A stretch of DNA of 64,000 bases, taken from NCBI GenBank assembly GCA_958295945.1, contig OY282386.1, forward strand, positions 1,615,371 to 1,679,370, given 5' to 3'. The notes below the pieces were generated by a model, which was given only the letters and a program-made list of their open reading frames with translations, was not told the DNA's origin and ran no database searches. Positions 17,364 through 25,231 of the stretch are shown here, piece by piece. Both the position numbers and the translations under genes were made by a program. This DNA is from Candidatus Poribacteria bacterium. GTDB taxonomy: Bacteria; Poribacteria; WGA-4E; WGA-3G. The first letter of the stretch is position 1. Each line of letters opens with the position of its first letter.

Positions 17364-18440
17364 ATGCTATATAAAACACATAAAATCACATTAGATCCGA
17401 CATTTAAGCAAAGGCGTTGGTTTTCCCAGCAATGTGGCTACGCAAGATTGGCACATAACAAAGCGTTATCAGATTTCAAGATGTGCCTAAAAGAGAATAA
17501 CTTCCAATCGTGGCGGACACTTAACAACAACTTCAATAAAACGAAGAAAGAACATGATTGGACTGTTTCACAAGATCAACGATCTGCGTTATATGCTATC
17601 AAGAATCTGGGGCAAGGTATTGCCAATTGGGTATCCACACGTGCAAAGTTTCCGAAGTTCAAAGGGCGTGGTAGCCGTCAATCCTATACCACAGATGAGC
17701 AATCTGTTCGCGTTGAAGGCAAGAAAATTAAACTCCCCAAAATCGGTTGGGTCAAGATGTTTCAAGCATTGCGTTTTGTTGGAAAGATTATCAATGTAAC
17801 CATTTCAAGGACGGCACACCGTTGGTTTGTATCTATCACCGTCCAAACAGAGGACACCGAAGTCGTTGACAACTCAACACACCCTGTTATTGGTATTGAT
17901 GTTGGTATAAACACATTAGCCACCTTGAGTAATGGCACTCAATACGATAATCCGAGACCGCTCAAACGCTTTGAGAGAAAACTTAAACGAGAACAACGTA
18001 AGTTTAGCAAAAAGGTGATTAAGTCTAAAAACTGGTTCAAGCAGAAACTCAAGGTGGAACGTATGCACTACCGTATCGCTTGTATCCGAAACGATGCACA
18101 CCATAAAGCAACTACAGATATAGTTAATAATGCTTATGCTATCGGTATTGAGACACTCAAAGTTACCCACATGCTAAAGAACAACAAGTTAGCAAAGGCG
18201 TTATCTGATAGTGGGTTAGGTGGGTTTCTGACTAAACTTAAGACCAAAGCAGAGGCACGTGGGATACCTGTTACAGAAGCAGATGTGTTCTTTGCATCGT
18301 CAAAAACCTGTTCTAGGTGCGGACATAAGAAAAAAGAGTTATCACTTTCAGAAAGAACGTATCATTGCAGTCTTTGTCAATATCAAGGAGATAGAGATGT
18401 CAACGCTGCAATAAACCTTAGAAACCTCGCTGTCGGATAG
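17364..18440 (+). CDS. tnpB: TnpB RNA-guided nuclease
   Basis: Compact TnpB (358 residues), the transposon-encoded RNA-guided DNA nuclease ancestral to Cas12. The split RuvC site is complete: D179 in VIGIDVGINTLA, E263 in IGIETLKVTHM, and the final aspartate in the DRDVNAAINL motif (343-345). The zinc ribbon has all four cysteines, C316, C319, C335 and C338. The N-terminal helix-turn-helix-like region (about 1-60) and a basic RNA-contacting segment (about 200-225) are present. It is shorter than the well-studied ISDra2 protein. The gene is intact, and its 3' end probably overlaps the guide RNA. There is no tnpA beside it. Confidence 0.93.
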   Translation: MLYKTHKITLDPTFKQRRWFSQQCGYARLAHNKALSDFKMCLKENNFQSWRTLNNNFNKTKKEHDWTVSQDQRSALYAIKNLGQGIANWVSTRAKFPKFKGRGSRQSYTTDEQSVRVEGKKIKLPKIGWVKMFQALRFVGKIINVTISRTAHRWFVSITVQTEDTEVVDNSTHPVIGIDVGINTLATLSNGTQYDNPRPLKRFERKLKREQRKFSKKVIKSKNWFKQKLKVERMHYRIACIRNDAHHKATTDIVNNAYAIGIETLKVTHMLKNNKLAKALSDSGLGGFLTKLKTKAEARGIPVTEADVFFASSKTCSRCGHKKKELSLSERTYHCSLCQYQGDRDVNAAINLRNLAVG

Positions 18441-18580
18441 ACAGAGAGCCTAAACGCCTGTGGAGTCCAAATAAGACCTACAACAGTTCAGGAAGAGGCA
18501 CGAGAGACGGAAGCAGGAATCACATAGTTGAAGGGGTTGTGTGCTAAAGAAGCACACGCCTTTAGGCGTAGTGAATATCA
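18370..18580 (+). ncRNA. Probable omega/reRNA of the TnpB element
   Basis: In characterised elements the guide RNA starts inside the 3' part of tnpB and ends at the right end, with the guide read from flanking DNA. Here the expected place carries strong secondary structure after the stop codon (18539-18568) and the sequence continues into a dispersed repeat. The guide would therefore begin near CCAAGGTTTTCCAAG at about 18581. Limits are inferred. Confidence 0.4.
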
Positions 18581-18614
18581 CCAAGGTTTTCCAAGATTAT
18601 AGGATTTTCAGGAT
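18581..18614. repeat. Dispersed AGATTATAGGATTT repeat, copy 1
   Basis: A 34-base stretch containing CAAGATTATAGGATTTTCAG, closely matching positions 23901-23935. The TnpB element ends exactly where this repeat begins. Confidence 0.55.
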
Positions 18615-18629
18615 AGGATTTTCAGGTGG

Positions 18630-18843
18630 GTGTGTAAAGTCTTGGCACTAACTTCTAACCATGAATTGTAGGGGCGGGTCTCTGTGCCCGCCCGTTGCTT
18701 TACAGGACAAGGAATGGCGGGGACAGAGACCCGGGGAATGCCATAAGCGCATTGGTCCCGTTGATTTGGTACTACAATAGATTACAGGCTTTGCACTTGA
18801 ATTGACAGCTACGGTGACAAGAACTTTACACACTCGATTGACA
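18630..18843. repeat. Inverted-repeat element GTGTGTAAAGT with inner palindrome
   Basis: Arms GTGTGTAAAGT (18630-18640) and ACTTTACACAC (18833-18843) bound a 214-bp region; a lone left arm recurs at 35707-35717. Inside, an 18-bp pair with one mismatch (18675-18692; 18716-18733) is built from GGGCGGGTCTCTGTGCCCGCCC-like sequence. The whole stretch 18441-19701 (1.26 kb) shows repeats and AT-rich DNA but no gene I can support. Confidence 0.55.
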
Positions 18844-19049
18844 GCAGGGATAATTATATTTAGGATTTTCTCAATTCCTACTAAATACCCCAGATTGACA
18901 GAGGAAAGAATACAAATTTCGCTAAAATTGTAAAAAAATACTTGACTCTCGTTATTTATTCGGTTATAATACATGTCACATACAAATTAATTTCAATGCA
19001 GTAAATAATGAAACCAATACATCTTATACAAAGAACAATGATTAACCTA

Positions 19050-19211
19050 ACGTGAGTTTGATAATTATACAGGACGGACGCATTCCCCCTTGATAAGGGG
19101 GGAAGGGGGGTTAAAAAGTCGCTATTTCAGTGATTTAACCCCCTAAATCCCCCTTATCAGTGGGACTTTAAGAGGCAATGTGGAAGTCATAACTATTTAT
19201 CAAACTCACGT
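19050..19211. mobile_element. MITE-like element, ACGTGAGTTY family, copy 2
   Basis: A 162-bp element with ends ACGTGAGTTTGATAA and TTTATCAAACTCACGT and a 7-bp direct repeat TAACCTA outside (19043-19049; 19212-19218). The interior carries the same CCCCCTTGATAAGGGGG and CCCCTAAATCCCCCTTATCA blocks as the element at 5114, so it looks like a composite of the two families. Confidence 0.75.
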
Positions 19212-19505
19212 TAACCTACAAGCAATCTCTTCATTACATAGAAACACATTACACAAAAGTGAGAATGCACAGACATTCAATATTAAACGCATTCACATAA
19301 ACGGCAAACCCTTAGGCATCACACCACTTTTGACATTTAGAAACATTCTATCTGCATTCGTCCAATGCTGGACAAGTATGATGCTCAGTCAACCAATCTC
19401 ACACAACAAAAGACGAATAGTGAAAGTGTACAAAATAAATTTTTTTTGTTTTTTTATAAATCCTTTACCAACCCTGATAGCGACTGCTCTGAAAGCACTA
19501 AAAAA

Positions 19506-19548
19506 AACTGTACAGATGTACGAAATAATGTACAATTTCTGTACAGTT
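19506..19548 (+). promoter_or_regulatory. Imperfect GTAC palindrome upstream of two secreted-protein genes
   Basis: AACTGTACAGATGTAC is mirrored by GTACAATTTCTGTACAGTT around a short AT-rich centre, giving a 43-bp operator-like palindrome about 150 bp before the gene at 19702. No regulator gene is adjacent. Confidence 0.35.
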
Positions 19549-19701
19549 TTGAGAAGCGAAAATTCCATAAAATTAGAAGGAAATCACAGAGAATATATTC
19601 TCAGATGAAACACAGAATTCATGAACACTTCAACTACGATCAATCAAATCGCTTTTATTTTAATGTTTTAACAAGTGTACTATATATAGGAGAATAGTTT
19701 C

Positions 19702-20439
19702 ATGAAACAAAAACTTTACTGGGGGCTTGCAATCCTCATAATCCTACTCGTTGGTGTATCCGTAGTGATGTTGACACGGACTACAGACAACGAACCGAGA
19801 ATTGTCTACACAGATGTAGACCCATCAAAACCTGGTCATTCGTCTGACAAGAAATTGTCGGAGACGGATAAATTTCAAAAGTGGCTTGAAGAAGGCAAAG
19901 CAACGCTGGTGTCTGATGATAGTGAACAGGTGGAAGGCGATATGCCTGATGAACAGGAATCTAACAAATTCCCCGATTGGCATTCACTGACACCAGAACA
20001 AAAACAACATATCTACGATCAATTTTATGTTCAGCTTGGGTTGGATCCGCCTCCTCCTGGATATGAGTATCGTTGGAAGGATATAAACGTACCGCTATTA
20101 GACGAGAATGGCAATCCCGTTTTACATAAGAAAGATGAGCCTTTTATAGAAGTTCACATGGGTATTGGCTTTGCCCCGACACTTGAGGAATTCAAAAAGT
20201 ATAATAAACTTATAGACGATCAAGGATGGGCGGAATCACGCGGAGATGTTGCTGAAGTAGAGCGGCTTCAATCAGAAATTGAAGCACTTGAAGCATCTGT
20301 GCAACGGATGCGTCCTCTCAATGTCACAGCTATGGTATCCAATGCTAAAGCCGACTCTAAAGCTGACCGTATGGCTAAAGAAGCAAGGGATGCTGCGTTC
20401 CGTGAACACGGATTAGCTCACTTAATAACCCCTTGGTAG
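19702..20439 (+). CDS. Membrane-anchored protein of unknown function
   Basis: 245 residues with a single N-terminal hydrophobic helix (about 7-25, LYWGLAILIILLVGVSVVML), so either membrane-anchored or secreted. The rest is hydrophilic: an acidic, proline-containing linker, a YEYRWKDINVPLLDENGNPV segment, and a charged coiled-coil-like stretch near 185-235 (VERLQSEIEALEASVQRM). I do not recognise a domain. AGGAG lies about 9 nt before the ATG. It ends 10 bp before the next gene, with which it almost certainly shares an mRNA. Confidence 0.7.
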   Translation: MKQKLYWGLAILIILLVGVSVVMLTRTTDNEPRIVYTDVDPSKPGHSSDKKLSETDKFQKWLEEGKATLVSDDSEQVEGDMPDEQESNKFPDWHSLTPEQKQHIYDQFYVQLGLDPPPPGYEYRWKDINVPLLDENGNPVLHKKDEPFIEVHMGIGFAPTLEEFKKYNKLIDDQGWAESRGDVAEVERLQSEIEALEASVQRMRPLNVTAMVSNAKADSKADRMAKEARDAAFREHGLAHLITPW

Positions 20440-20449
20440 GAGGTTTACA

Positions 20450-21508
20450 ATGTTAGTTTCGAAAAGAATAGGTCTTTTGACTATTGTTTCATTGATACTT
20501 ATTATGGCTGCTACCGGTTTAAGATCGCACAATCGCACACACGATGATAATGGTAGACATAAATCTTCAGCTCCATATTTAGAGTTTACAAGTGAAGTTG
20601 AAATTGAATGCGATATAGATGGTAAGCAATTCACACATACGCGGGTAACGAAAGATGGTAAAATCATAGTGGACTTTTGGCATCACAGACCACGTGATCC
20701 CAAATTTACAATAACAGCCGAAGCACATGGCTATGGTTGGGCACATGTCACTTTATATGGTACTATTGATGGGAAAGCTTTCGATGTTGATGGTAGCACG
20801 AATGACGGTGTTCATAATTATAAAACGGAGAAACTCGGAAGCTGGGTTAGTATGTTACCATATGATTTTTCTTCACCTGACCATGAGATTCGTGTTTATA
20901 CTTATGGAAAGTTCAACAAGAATCCGAAGGTGTATAAATGGGAGGCGAAGGGCACTGTCAAATTAGTCCCTGTGTATTGGAAATGGTCTTCTGCTCTGTT
21001 GGTAGCACCTACCGGTTCATGGGTAAGAGCAGACGAAGAGTTCTGCAAAACAAGCAATGCTGGTCCTAAGGGTAATGGTGTTAATGGCAGCTGGACGGTA
21101 GATCGGAATTGGTCAACAGAGGGGAGTGGTAGTAAAAGAATACCCAGTAAACCCGATGACGATGACGAAGGTTCTGAAGAACAAGGGAATGCGACTCCGA
21201 CTGTCCCTGATCGTCCGGGTAGTTTTGAGTTATCTCCGCGTAAAACTGCTATTTTGTTGAGGTGGACAGATTCTGAATCTGATGGCGGTTCACCTATCAC
21301 CGATTATGAGTATCAGATACAATATAGTAGAACTCAGAATCGCACTCGTTGGACTAGCTGGTCAGATTGGACATCTGCGGGGACTGGTAACTCTACTTGG
21401 ATAACAGGTTTATCTAAAAACGTAAATTATGCGGTGCGTATGCGTGCTGTGAATGCTGTAGGATCCAGTTCAGTAACGGGTATCCAGATTGTCAAAACGA
21501 GTAAGTAA
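20450..21508 (+). CDS. Secreted protein with C-terminal fibronectin type III domain
   Basis: 352 residues: signal-anchor helix (about 7-24), an N-terminal region of unknown fold rich in beta-type sequence (about 40-180, with TITAEAHGYGWAHVTLYG), an acidic linker (about 225-250, DDDDEGSEEQ), and a fibronectin type III domain (about 253-350; PGSFELSPRKTAILLRWTDS and YAVRMRAVNAVGSS). AGGAGG precedes the ATG. FN3 domains of this kind are adhesion or spacer modules on extracellular proteins. Partner and ligand of the N-terminal part are unknown. It is the second gene of a two-gene unit and is followed by a good terminator. Confidence 0.8.
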   Translation: MLVSKRIGLLTIVSLILIMAATGLRSHNRTHDDNGRHKSSAPYLEFTSEVEIECDIDGKQFTHTRVTKDGKIIVDFWHHRPRDPKFTITAEAHGYGWAHVTLYGTIDGKAFDVDGSTNDGVHNYKTEKLGSWVSMLPYDFSSPDHEIRVYTYGKFNKNPKVYKWEAKGTVKLVPVYWKWSSALLVAPTGSWVRADEEFCKTSNAGPKGNGVNGSWTVDRNWSTEGSGSKRIPSKPDDDDEGSEEQGNATPTVPDRPGSFELSPRKTAILLRWTDSESDGGSPITDYEYQIQYSRTQNRTRWTSWSDWTSAGTGNSTWITGLSKNVNYAVRMRAVNAVGSSSVTGIQIVKTSK

Positions 21509-21527
21509 TCCACGAATTAACGCATTA

Positions 21528-21562
21528 CAGGTAGATAGCCGTCTTGGTTATCTACCTGTTCT
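21528..21562 (+). terminator. Rho-independent terminator
   Basis: Stem CAGGTAGATA / TATCTACCTG (21528-21537; 21549-21558) with further CC/GG pairing, followed by TTCTTTTTATT. It ends the 19702-21508 unit. Confidence 0.8.
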
Positions 21563-21682
21563 TTTTATTACAATATGTTAATGTAAATATCACAATAGCA
21601 ACTGACCGAAAACGATTATTGCGAAATCTTAAGATTAATATTTACTATCAGATTGACATCTCCCTAAAAATAAGATAGACTT

Positions 21683-22747
21683 ATGGTGATGAATGTCCAA
21701 GCAATTTCAACACTTATTGAGCAGAAAATATCGGAACAGATATTCCCCGGTGCAGTTGTCGCAATCCTTAACAGAGACAAGGTTATTTACCATGCAGCAT
21801 TCGGTGATCGTATCATAACACCGAAGCAAGCACCGATGCTGCCCGACACATTATTTGACCTTGCCTCCTTAACAAAACCTGTCGTCATTGGAACTTTGAG
21901 CATGCAGTTGGTGGAATCTGGTAAGTTATCATTAGATGAACCTGCACAAACATACTTGCCTGAATTCAAACAGCCGCAGATTACGTGTCGTCACCTTCTT
22001 ATTCATACCTCTGGTTTACCTGCATGGAAACCGCTTTATATTGAAACAACATCACCAGAGAATGTCATAGAACACCTTGGCAACATGCCGCTTGAAACCG
22101 AACCTTCTGAAAAGGTTACTTATAGTTGTTTAGGTTATATTCTGATGGGTAAACTTATCTCAGCAATTACAGGTAATGATTTAGATTGTTTAGCACATAA
22201 CAACATCTTCAAACCGCTTAGCATGAACCGCACTTCATACAATCCGCTACCAAAGATACACGCTTACTGCGCTGCAACAGAAGACTCAAATAGTTTTGAA
22301 CGCAGGATGGTAAATTCTGGACAGCACGGTCGTTATTATAAGGGGCACGACTGGCGCGAAGGCGTTATTCTCGGTGAAGTTCACGATGAAAACGCTAATT
22401 ATCTTGGTGGTGTTTCCGGCAATGCCGGTGTTTTTTCTAACGCAAGAGACCTTATGACCTTCTGTCAGATGCTTCTACAGGATGGTGGCACGCTTATATC
22501 TCCTGCAAGTGTTCAGGCATTAGCAATGCCTCAAACACCACCTGACGCTTCAGAACAGCGGAGTATCGGGTGGCACATCCTTGCGGATGGTTCAATGTAT
22601 CATACAGGATTTACAGGGACTTCCATACGGATTGATCTTGAAAAAGGGATGGCTGCTATCCTTTTGACAAATCGGGTTCATCCGGATGCACAACGGACTG
22701 GCATACTTGAATGTCGCAACCAATTTCATAGGATTGTCTTTGCATGA
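21683..22747 (+). CDS. Beta-lactamase/esterase-family serine hydrolase
   Basis: Serine hydrolase of the class C beta-lactamase/penicillin-binding-protein fold, 354 residues. The S62-L-T-K65 motif supplies the nucleophile and general base. The second motif reads Y147-S-C149, where most relatives have Y-x-N, and an H-T-G near the C terminus stands for the K-T-G box. No signal peptide is evident, so it may act on imported or cytoplasmic substrates. The stop overlaps the start of the next gene (ATGA), tying it to NamZ and probably AnmK. In that setting a peptide- or ester-cleaving role on cell-wall fragments is more likely than antibiotic resistance. The ATG six bases later is an alternative start. 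Confidence 0.85.
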   Translation: MVMNVQAISTLIEQKISEQIFPGAVVAILNRDKVIYHAAFGDRIITPKQAPMLPDTLFDLASLTKPVVIGTLSMQLVESGKLSLDEPAQTYLPEFKQPQITCRHLLIHTSGLPAWKPLYIETTSPENVIEHLGNMPLETEPSEKVTYSCLGYILMGKLISAITGNDLDCLAHNNIFKPLSMNRTSYNPLPKIHAYCAATEDSNSFERRMVNSGQHGRYYKGHDWREGVILGEVHDENANYLGGVSGNAGVFSNARDLMTFCQMLLQDGGTLISPASVQALAMPQTPPDASEQRSIGWHILADGSMYHTGFTGTSIRIDLEKGMAAILLTNRVHPDAQRTGILECRNQFHRIVFA

Positions 22748-23889
22748 TAACACTCGGCATCACCCAGTTATTGACAGAAAAACAGGAATGGCTCAACGGC
22801 AAATCTGTCGGATTGATAACAAATCATACCGGTGTTGATGAAAGCTTGACGCAAAATATAACGTTGCTATGTGAAAACGCTAATTTGATTGCACTTTTTT
22901 CACCAGAACACGGATTATGGGGTGCAGCACAGGATGGTGTGAAGATAACAAATTCAAAGTATGGTCAAAACCGAACTGAACACACCTTACAAATCCATAG
23001 CCTATATGGCACATCACCTCTGAACTGGAGCGAAATTCTCAAGAACTTAGATGTCATCATCTACGACATACAGGATGTAGGTGCACGGTATTACACATAT
23101 CTTGGCACATTACTGGAAACAATGAATGCACTGGAATCCGACAAAACCGTTACGTGTATTGTGGCAGATCGTCCAAATCCTATTGGAGGTATCTGTATAG
23201 AAGGTCCAATGTTAGACACTGATTATACATCTCTGGTTGGAGCTTATCCGATTCCTGTGCGTTATGGTATGACAGTTGGTGAAGTTGCAAAACTCTATCA
23301 TGCAGAACAGGGATTTAACTTTCTGTTGAATATTGCCAAAATGGAAGGCTGGCATCGGGAAATGTGGTATAACGATACAGGATTACATTGGGTGCCAGCT
23401 TCACCGAATATGCCTACGCTTGATACCGCTACGTTATATCCCGGGACATGTCTATTTGAAGGCACCAATGTTAGCGAAGGACGAGGCACAACCAAACCTT
23501 TTGAATATGTCGGCGCGCCGTGGATAGAAAACAATAGTTGGACAGATAGGTTGAACGGGTATTCGTTATCGGGTGTGCTTTTCAGACCTATAACGTTTAC
23601 ACCGCAATTTTCTAAATATAAAGAAGAGGTGTGTCACGGGGTTGCCATACATATCACTGATAGAAAACAGGTGGCATCTGTTGAAATTGCATTGAGGATG
23701 TTATGGACATTAATTGATCAACATCCCGATGATTTTGAATTTCGTGAAACACATTTTGATAGATTAGCAGGAAGTTCAAGGTTACGCCGAGCACTGTTAG
23801 ATGGTACTTTCTGCGAAGATATTGTTGGTGAGTGGCATTGCATCTCGGAAGAATTTCGAACAAGACGAGAACCCTATTTGTTGTATTAG
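22744..23889 (+). CDS. namZ: DUF1343 exo-beta-N-acetylmuramidase-type protein
   Basis: Member of the DUF1343 family, whose characterised member NamZ (GH171) removes terminal N-acetylmuramic acid from peptidoglycan chains. Recognisable signatures are VGLITNHTGVD, LFSPEHGLWGAAQDG, IYDIQDVGARYYTYLGTL, ADRPNPIGG and LYPGTCLFEGTNVSEGRGTTKPFEYVGAP. The 381-residue length is normal. It has no obvious signal peptide. Its ATG overlaps the stop of the serine hydrolase gene, and anmK follows 150 bp later, a coherent MurNAc-salvage group. The gene symbol rests on family resemblance. Confidence 0.85.
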   Translation: MITLGITQLLTEKQEWLNGKSVGLITNHTGVDESLTQNITLLCENANLIALFSPEHGLWGAAQDGVKITNSKYGQNRTEHTLQIHSLYGTSPLNWSEILKNLDVIIYDIQDVGARYYTYLGTLLETMNALESDKTVTCIVADRPNPIGGICIEGPMLDTDYTSLVGAYPIPVRYGMTVGEVAKLYHAEQGFNFLLNIAKMEGWHREMWYNDTGLHWVPASPNMPTLDTATLYPGTCLFEGTNVSEGRGTTKPFEYVGAPWIENNSWTDRLNGYSLSGVLFRPITFTPQFSKYKEEVCHGVAIHITDRKQVASVEIALRMLWTLIDQHPDDFEFRETHFDRLAGSSRLRRALLDGTFCEDIVGEWHCISEEFRTRREPYLLY

Positions 23890-23900
23890 TTGTTGTCTGA

Positions 23901-23935
23901 ACCAGGATTTACAAGATTATAGGATTTCCAGGATT
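23901..23935. repeat. Dispersed AGATTATAGGATTT repeat, copy 2
   Basis: ACCAGGATTTACAAGATTAT followed by AGGATTTCCAGGATT, closely matching 18581-18614. It lies between namZ and anmK. Confidence 0.55.
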
Positions 23936-24039
23936 GTAGTTTGAAGTTTCAAAGTGCTTTTCAATAAACAAACTAATCTCTAACTTCTGTCGGCAAATGT
24001 GCGAATACGAACCAACCTTGTTTGGAAAAATAGATAACT

Positions 24040-25215
24040 ATGAAACCATTTTTTGATCTACTGCATAAAGACAAAAAACTGATTATCGGTTTGATGAGTG
24101 GCACTTCCGCGGATGGAGTGGATGTCGCACTCGTTGAAATTAAGGGGTCAGGACTGGCAACGGAAATTGAACTCGTAGCGTTTGATACATTTCCTTATAC
24201 AGATGAGATCCGTTCCAGAATCTTTGACCTATTTAGCGTTGAGACTGCACGAGTTGATGAAATCTGCACAATGAATTTCGTTATAGGACAGCAATTTGCG
24301 AAAAGTACGTTGACACTATTGGAAAGGGTTGGCATAGCACCGACAGAAATTGACTTGATTGGGTCGCACGGACAAACGATTCATCACATGCCTAAAGCAC
24401 CTGCCCCCGCAACATTACAGATAGGAGAACCTGCAGTAATTGCCCATGAAACAAGCATTCCCACCGTTGCTGATTTCCGTGTAGCAGATGTCGCAGCGGG
24501 TGGAGAAGGCGCGCCATTGGTCGCATACATTGATTATCTACTATTTCATCACAACACACAAACGATTGGTCTCTTGAACATCGGTGGTATTGCTAACCTA
24601 ACAGTGCTGCCATCGGGTTGTGGGATAGAGGCGGTGCATGCATCCGACACAGGTCCGGGAAACATGATTTTGGATGCGTGCGTAGAAAAGATTACAGATG
24701 GGTCAATGCAGTTCGATGAAAATGCGGAACTGGCGGAGCAAGGCACAGTCTGTGAACCTCTACTACAGCAATGGCTCGTGCATCCATTTTTTGAATTGCC
24801 ACCACCGAAAACAACAGGACGCGAGATGTTCGGTACAGCCGTTACCGGCACTTACTTGCGACAAATCCAAGAACACAATATTTCAGAATATGATGGACTT
24901 GCAACACTGACGGCATTGACAGTGAGAAGTATCTTCCAATATTATGCGGATTATGTTATGGCAAAAACTCCGTTGGACATACTATATGTGAGCGGAGGCG
25001 GTGCGCGGAATCCACTGATGATGCATGGTCTCTCCGATGCATTTGATCCGATTTCAGTTGTTGATGTCTCTGAATCAGGGATGTCTGGTGATGCGAAAGA
25101 GGCGATTGCATTTGCTATTCTCGCTAACGAGGCGGTGCACGGGAATTGTAGTAACGTTCCGAATGCGACAGGTGCATCGTGCAGGAAGGTTTTAGGGAAG
25201 TTTGTTTGTCCGTAG
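24040..25215 (+). CDS. anmK: Anhydro-N-acetylmuramic acid kinase
   Basis: Hydrolyses the 1,6-anhydro ring of anhydroMurNAc and phosphorylates it to MurNAc-6-phosphate, a step of cell-wall recycling. Signatures: the phosphate-binding GLMSGTSADGVDVALVEI (about residues 18-35), the HGQTIHH motif, and HASDTGPGNMILD. 391 residues is the family length. It is encoded downstream of a serine hydrolase and a NamZ-type muramidase, supporting a shared MurNAc-salvage role. The downstream etherase MurQ is not in the window. Confidence 0.94.
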   Translation: MKPFFDLLHKDKKLIIGLMSGTSADGVDVALVEIKGSGLATEIELVAFDTFPYTDEIRSRIFDLFSVETARVDEICTMNFVIGQQFAKSTLTLLERVGIAPTEIDLIGSHGQTIHHMPKAPAPATLQIGEPAVIAHETSIPTVADFRVADVAAGGEGAPLVAYIDYLLFHHNTQTIGLLNIGGIANLTVLPSGCGIEAVHASDTGPGNMILDACVEKITDGSMQFDENAELAEQGTVCEPLLQQWLVHPFFELPPPKTTGREMFGTAVTGTYLRQIQEHNISEYDGLATLTALTVRSIFQYYADYVMAKTPLDILYVSGGGARNPLMMHGLSDAFDPISVVDVSESGMSGDAKEAIAFAILANEAVHGNCSNVPNATGASCRKVLGKFVCP

Positions 25216-25231
25216 GGTAACAGTTTGCTAT

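Larger units (their letters stand above)
17215..18582 (+). mobile_element. TnpB-only IS200/IS605-type element
   Basis: An element of about 1.37 kb with no TnpA transposase, so mobility would need a partner in trans. The left end has a hairpin CCCAATGCTTTAGCTTTGGG (17220-17239). The right end has two hairpins, GTGTGC/GCACAC (18539-18557) and CGCCTTTAGGCG (18557-18568); TTTAG-loop hairpins near both ends are typical of this superfamily. The boundaries are approximate: the right end is judged from the start of a dispersed repeat at about 18581. The 309-base gap before tnpB otherwise holds the dnaE leader and the long inverted repeat listed next. Confidence 0.7.

Noticed and set aside
19180-19697. 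Two plus-strand frames between MITE copy 2 and the secreted-protein unit
   Set aside because: One begins inside the element, the composition is low-complexity, no domain is visible, and neither has a ribosome-binding site.
21683-22747. Antibiotic-resistance beta-lactamase
   Set aside because: No signal peptide; linkage to NamZ and AnmK fits cell-wall salvage better.
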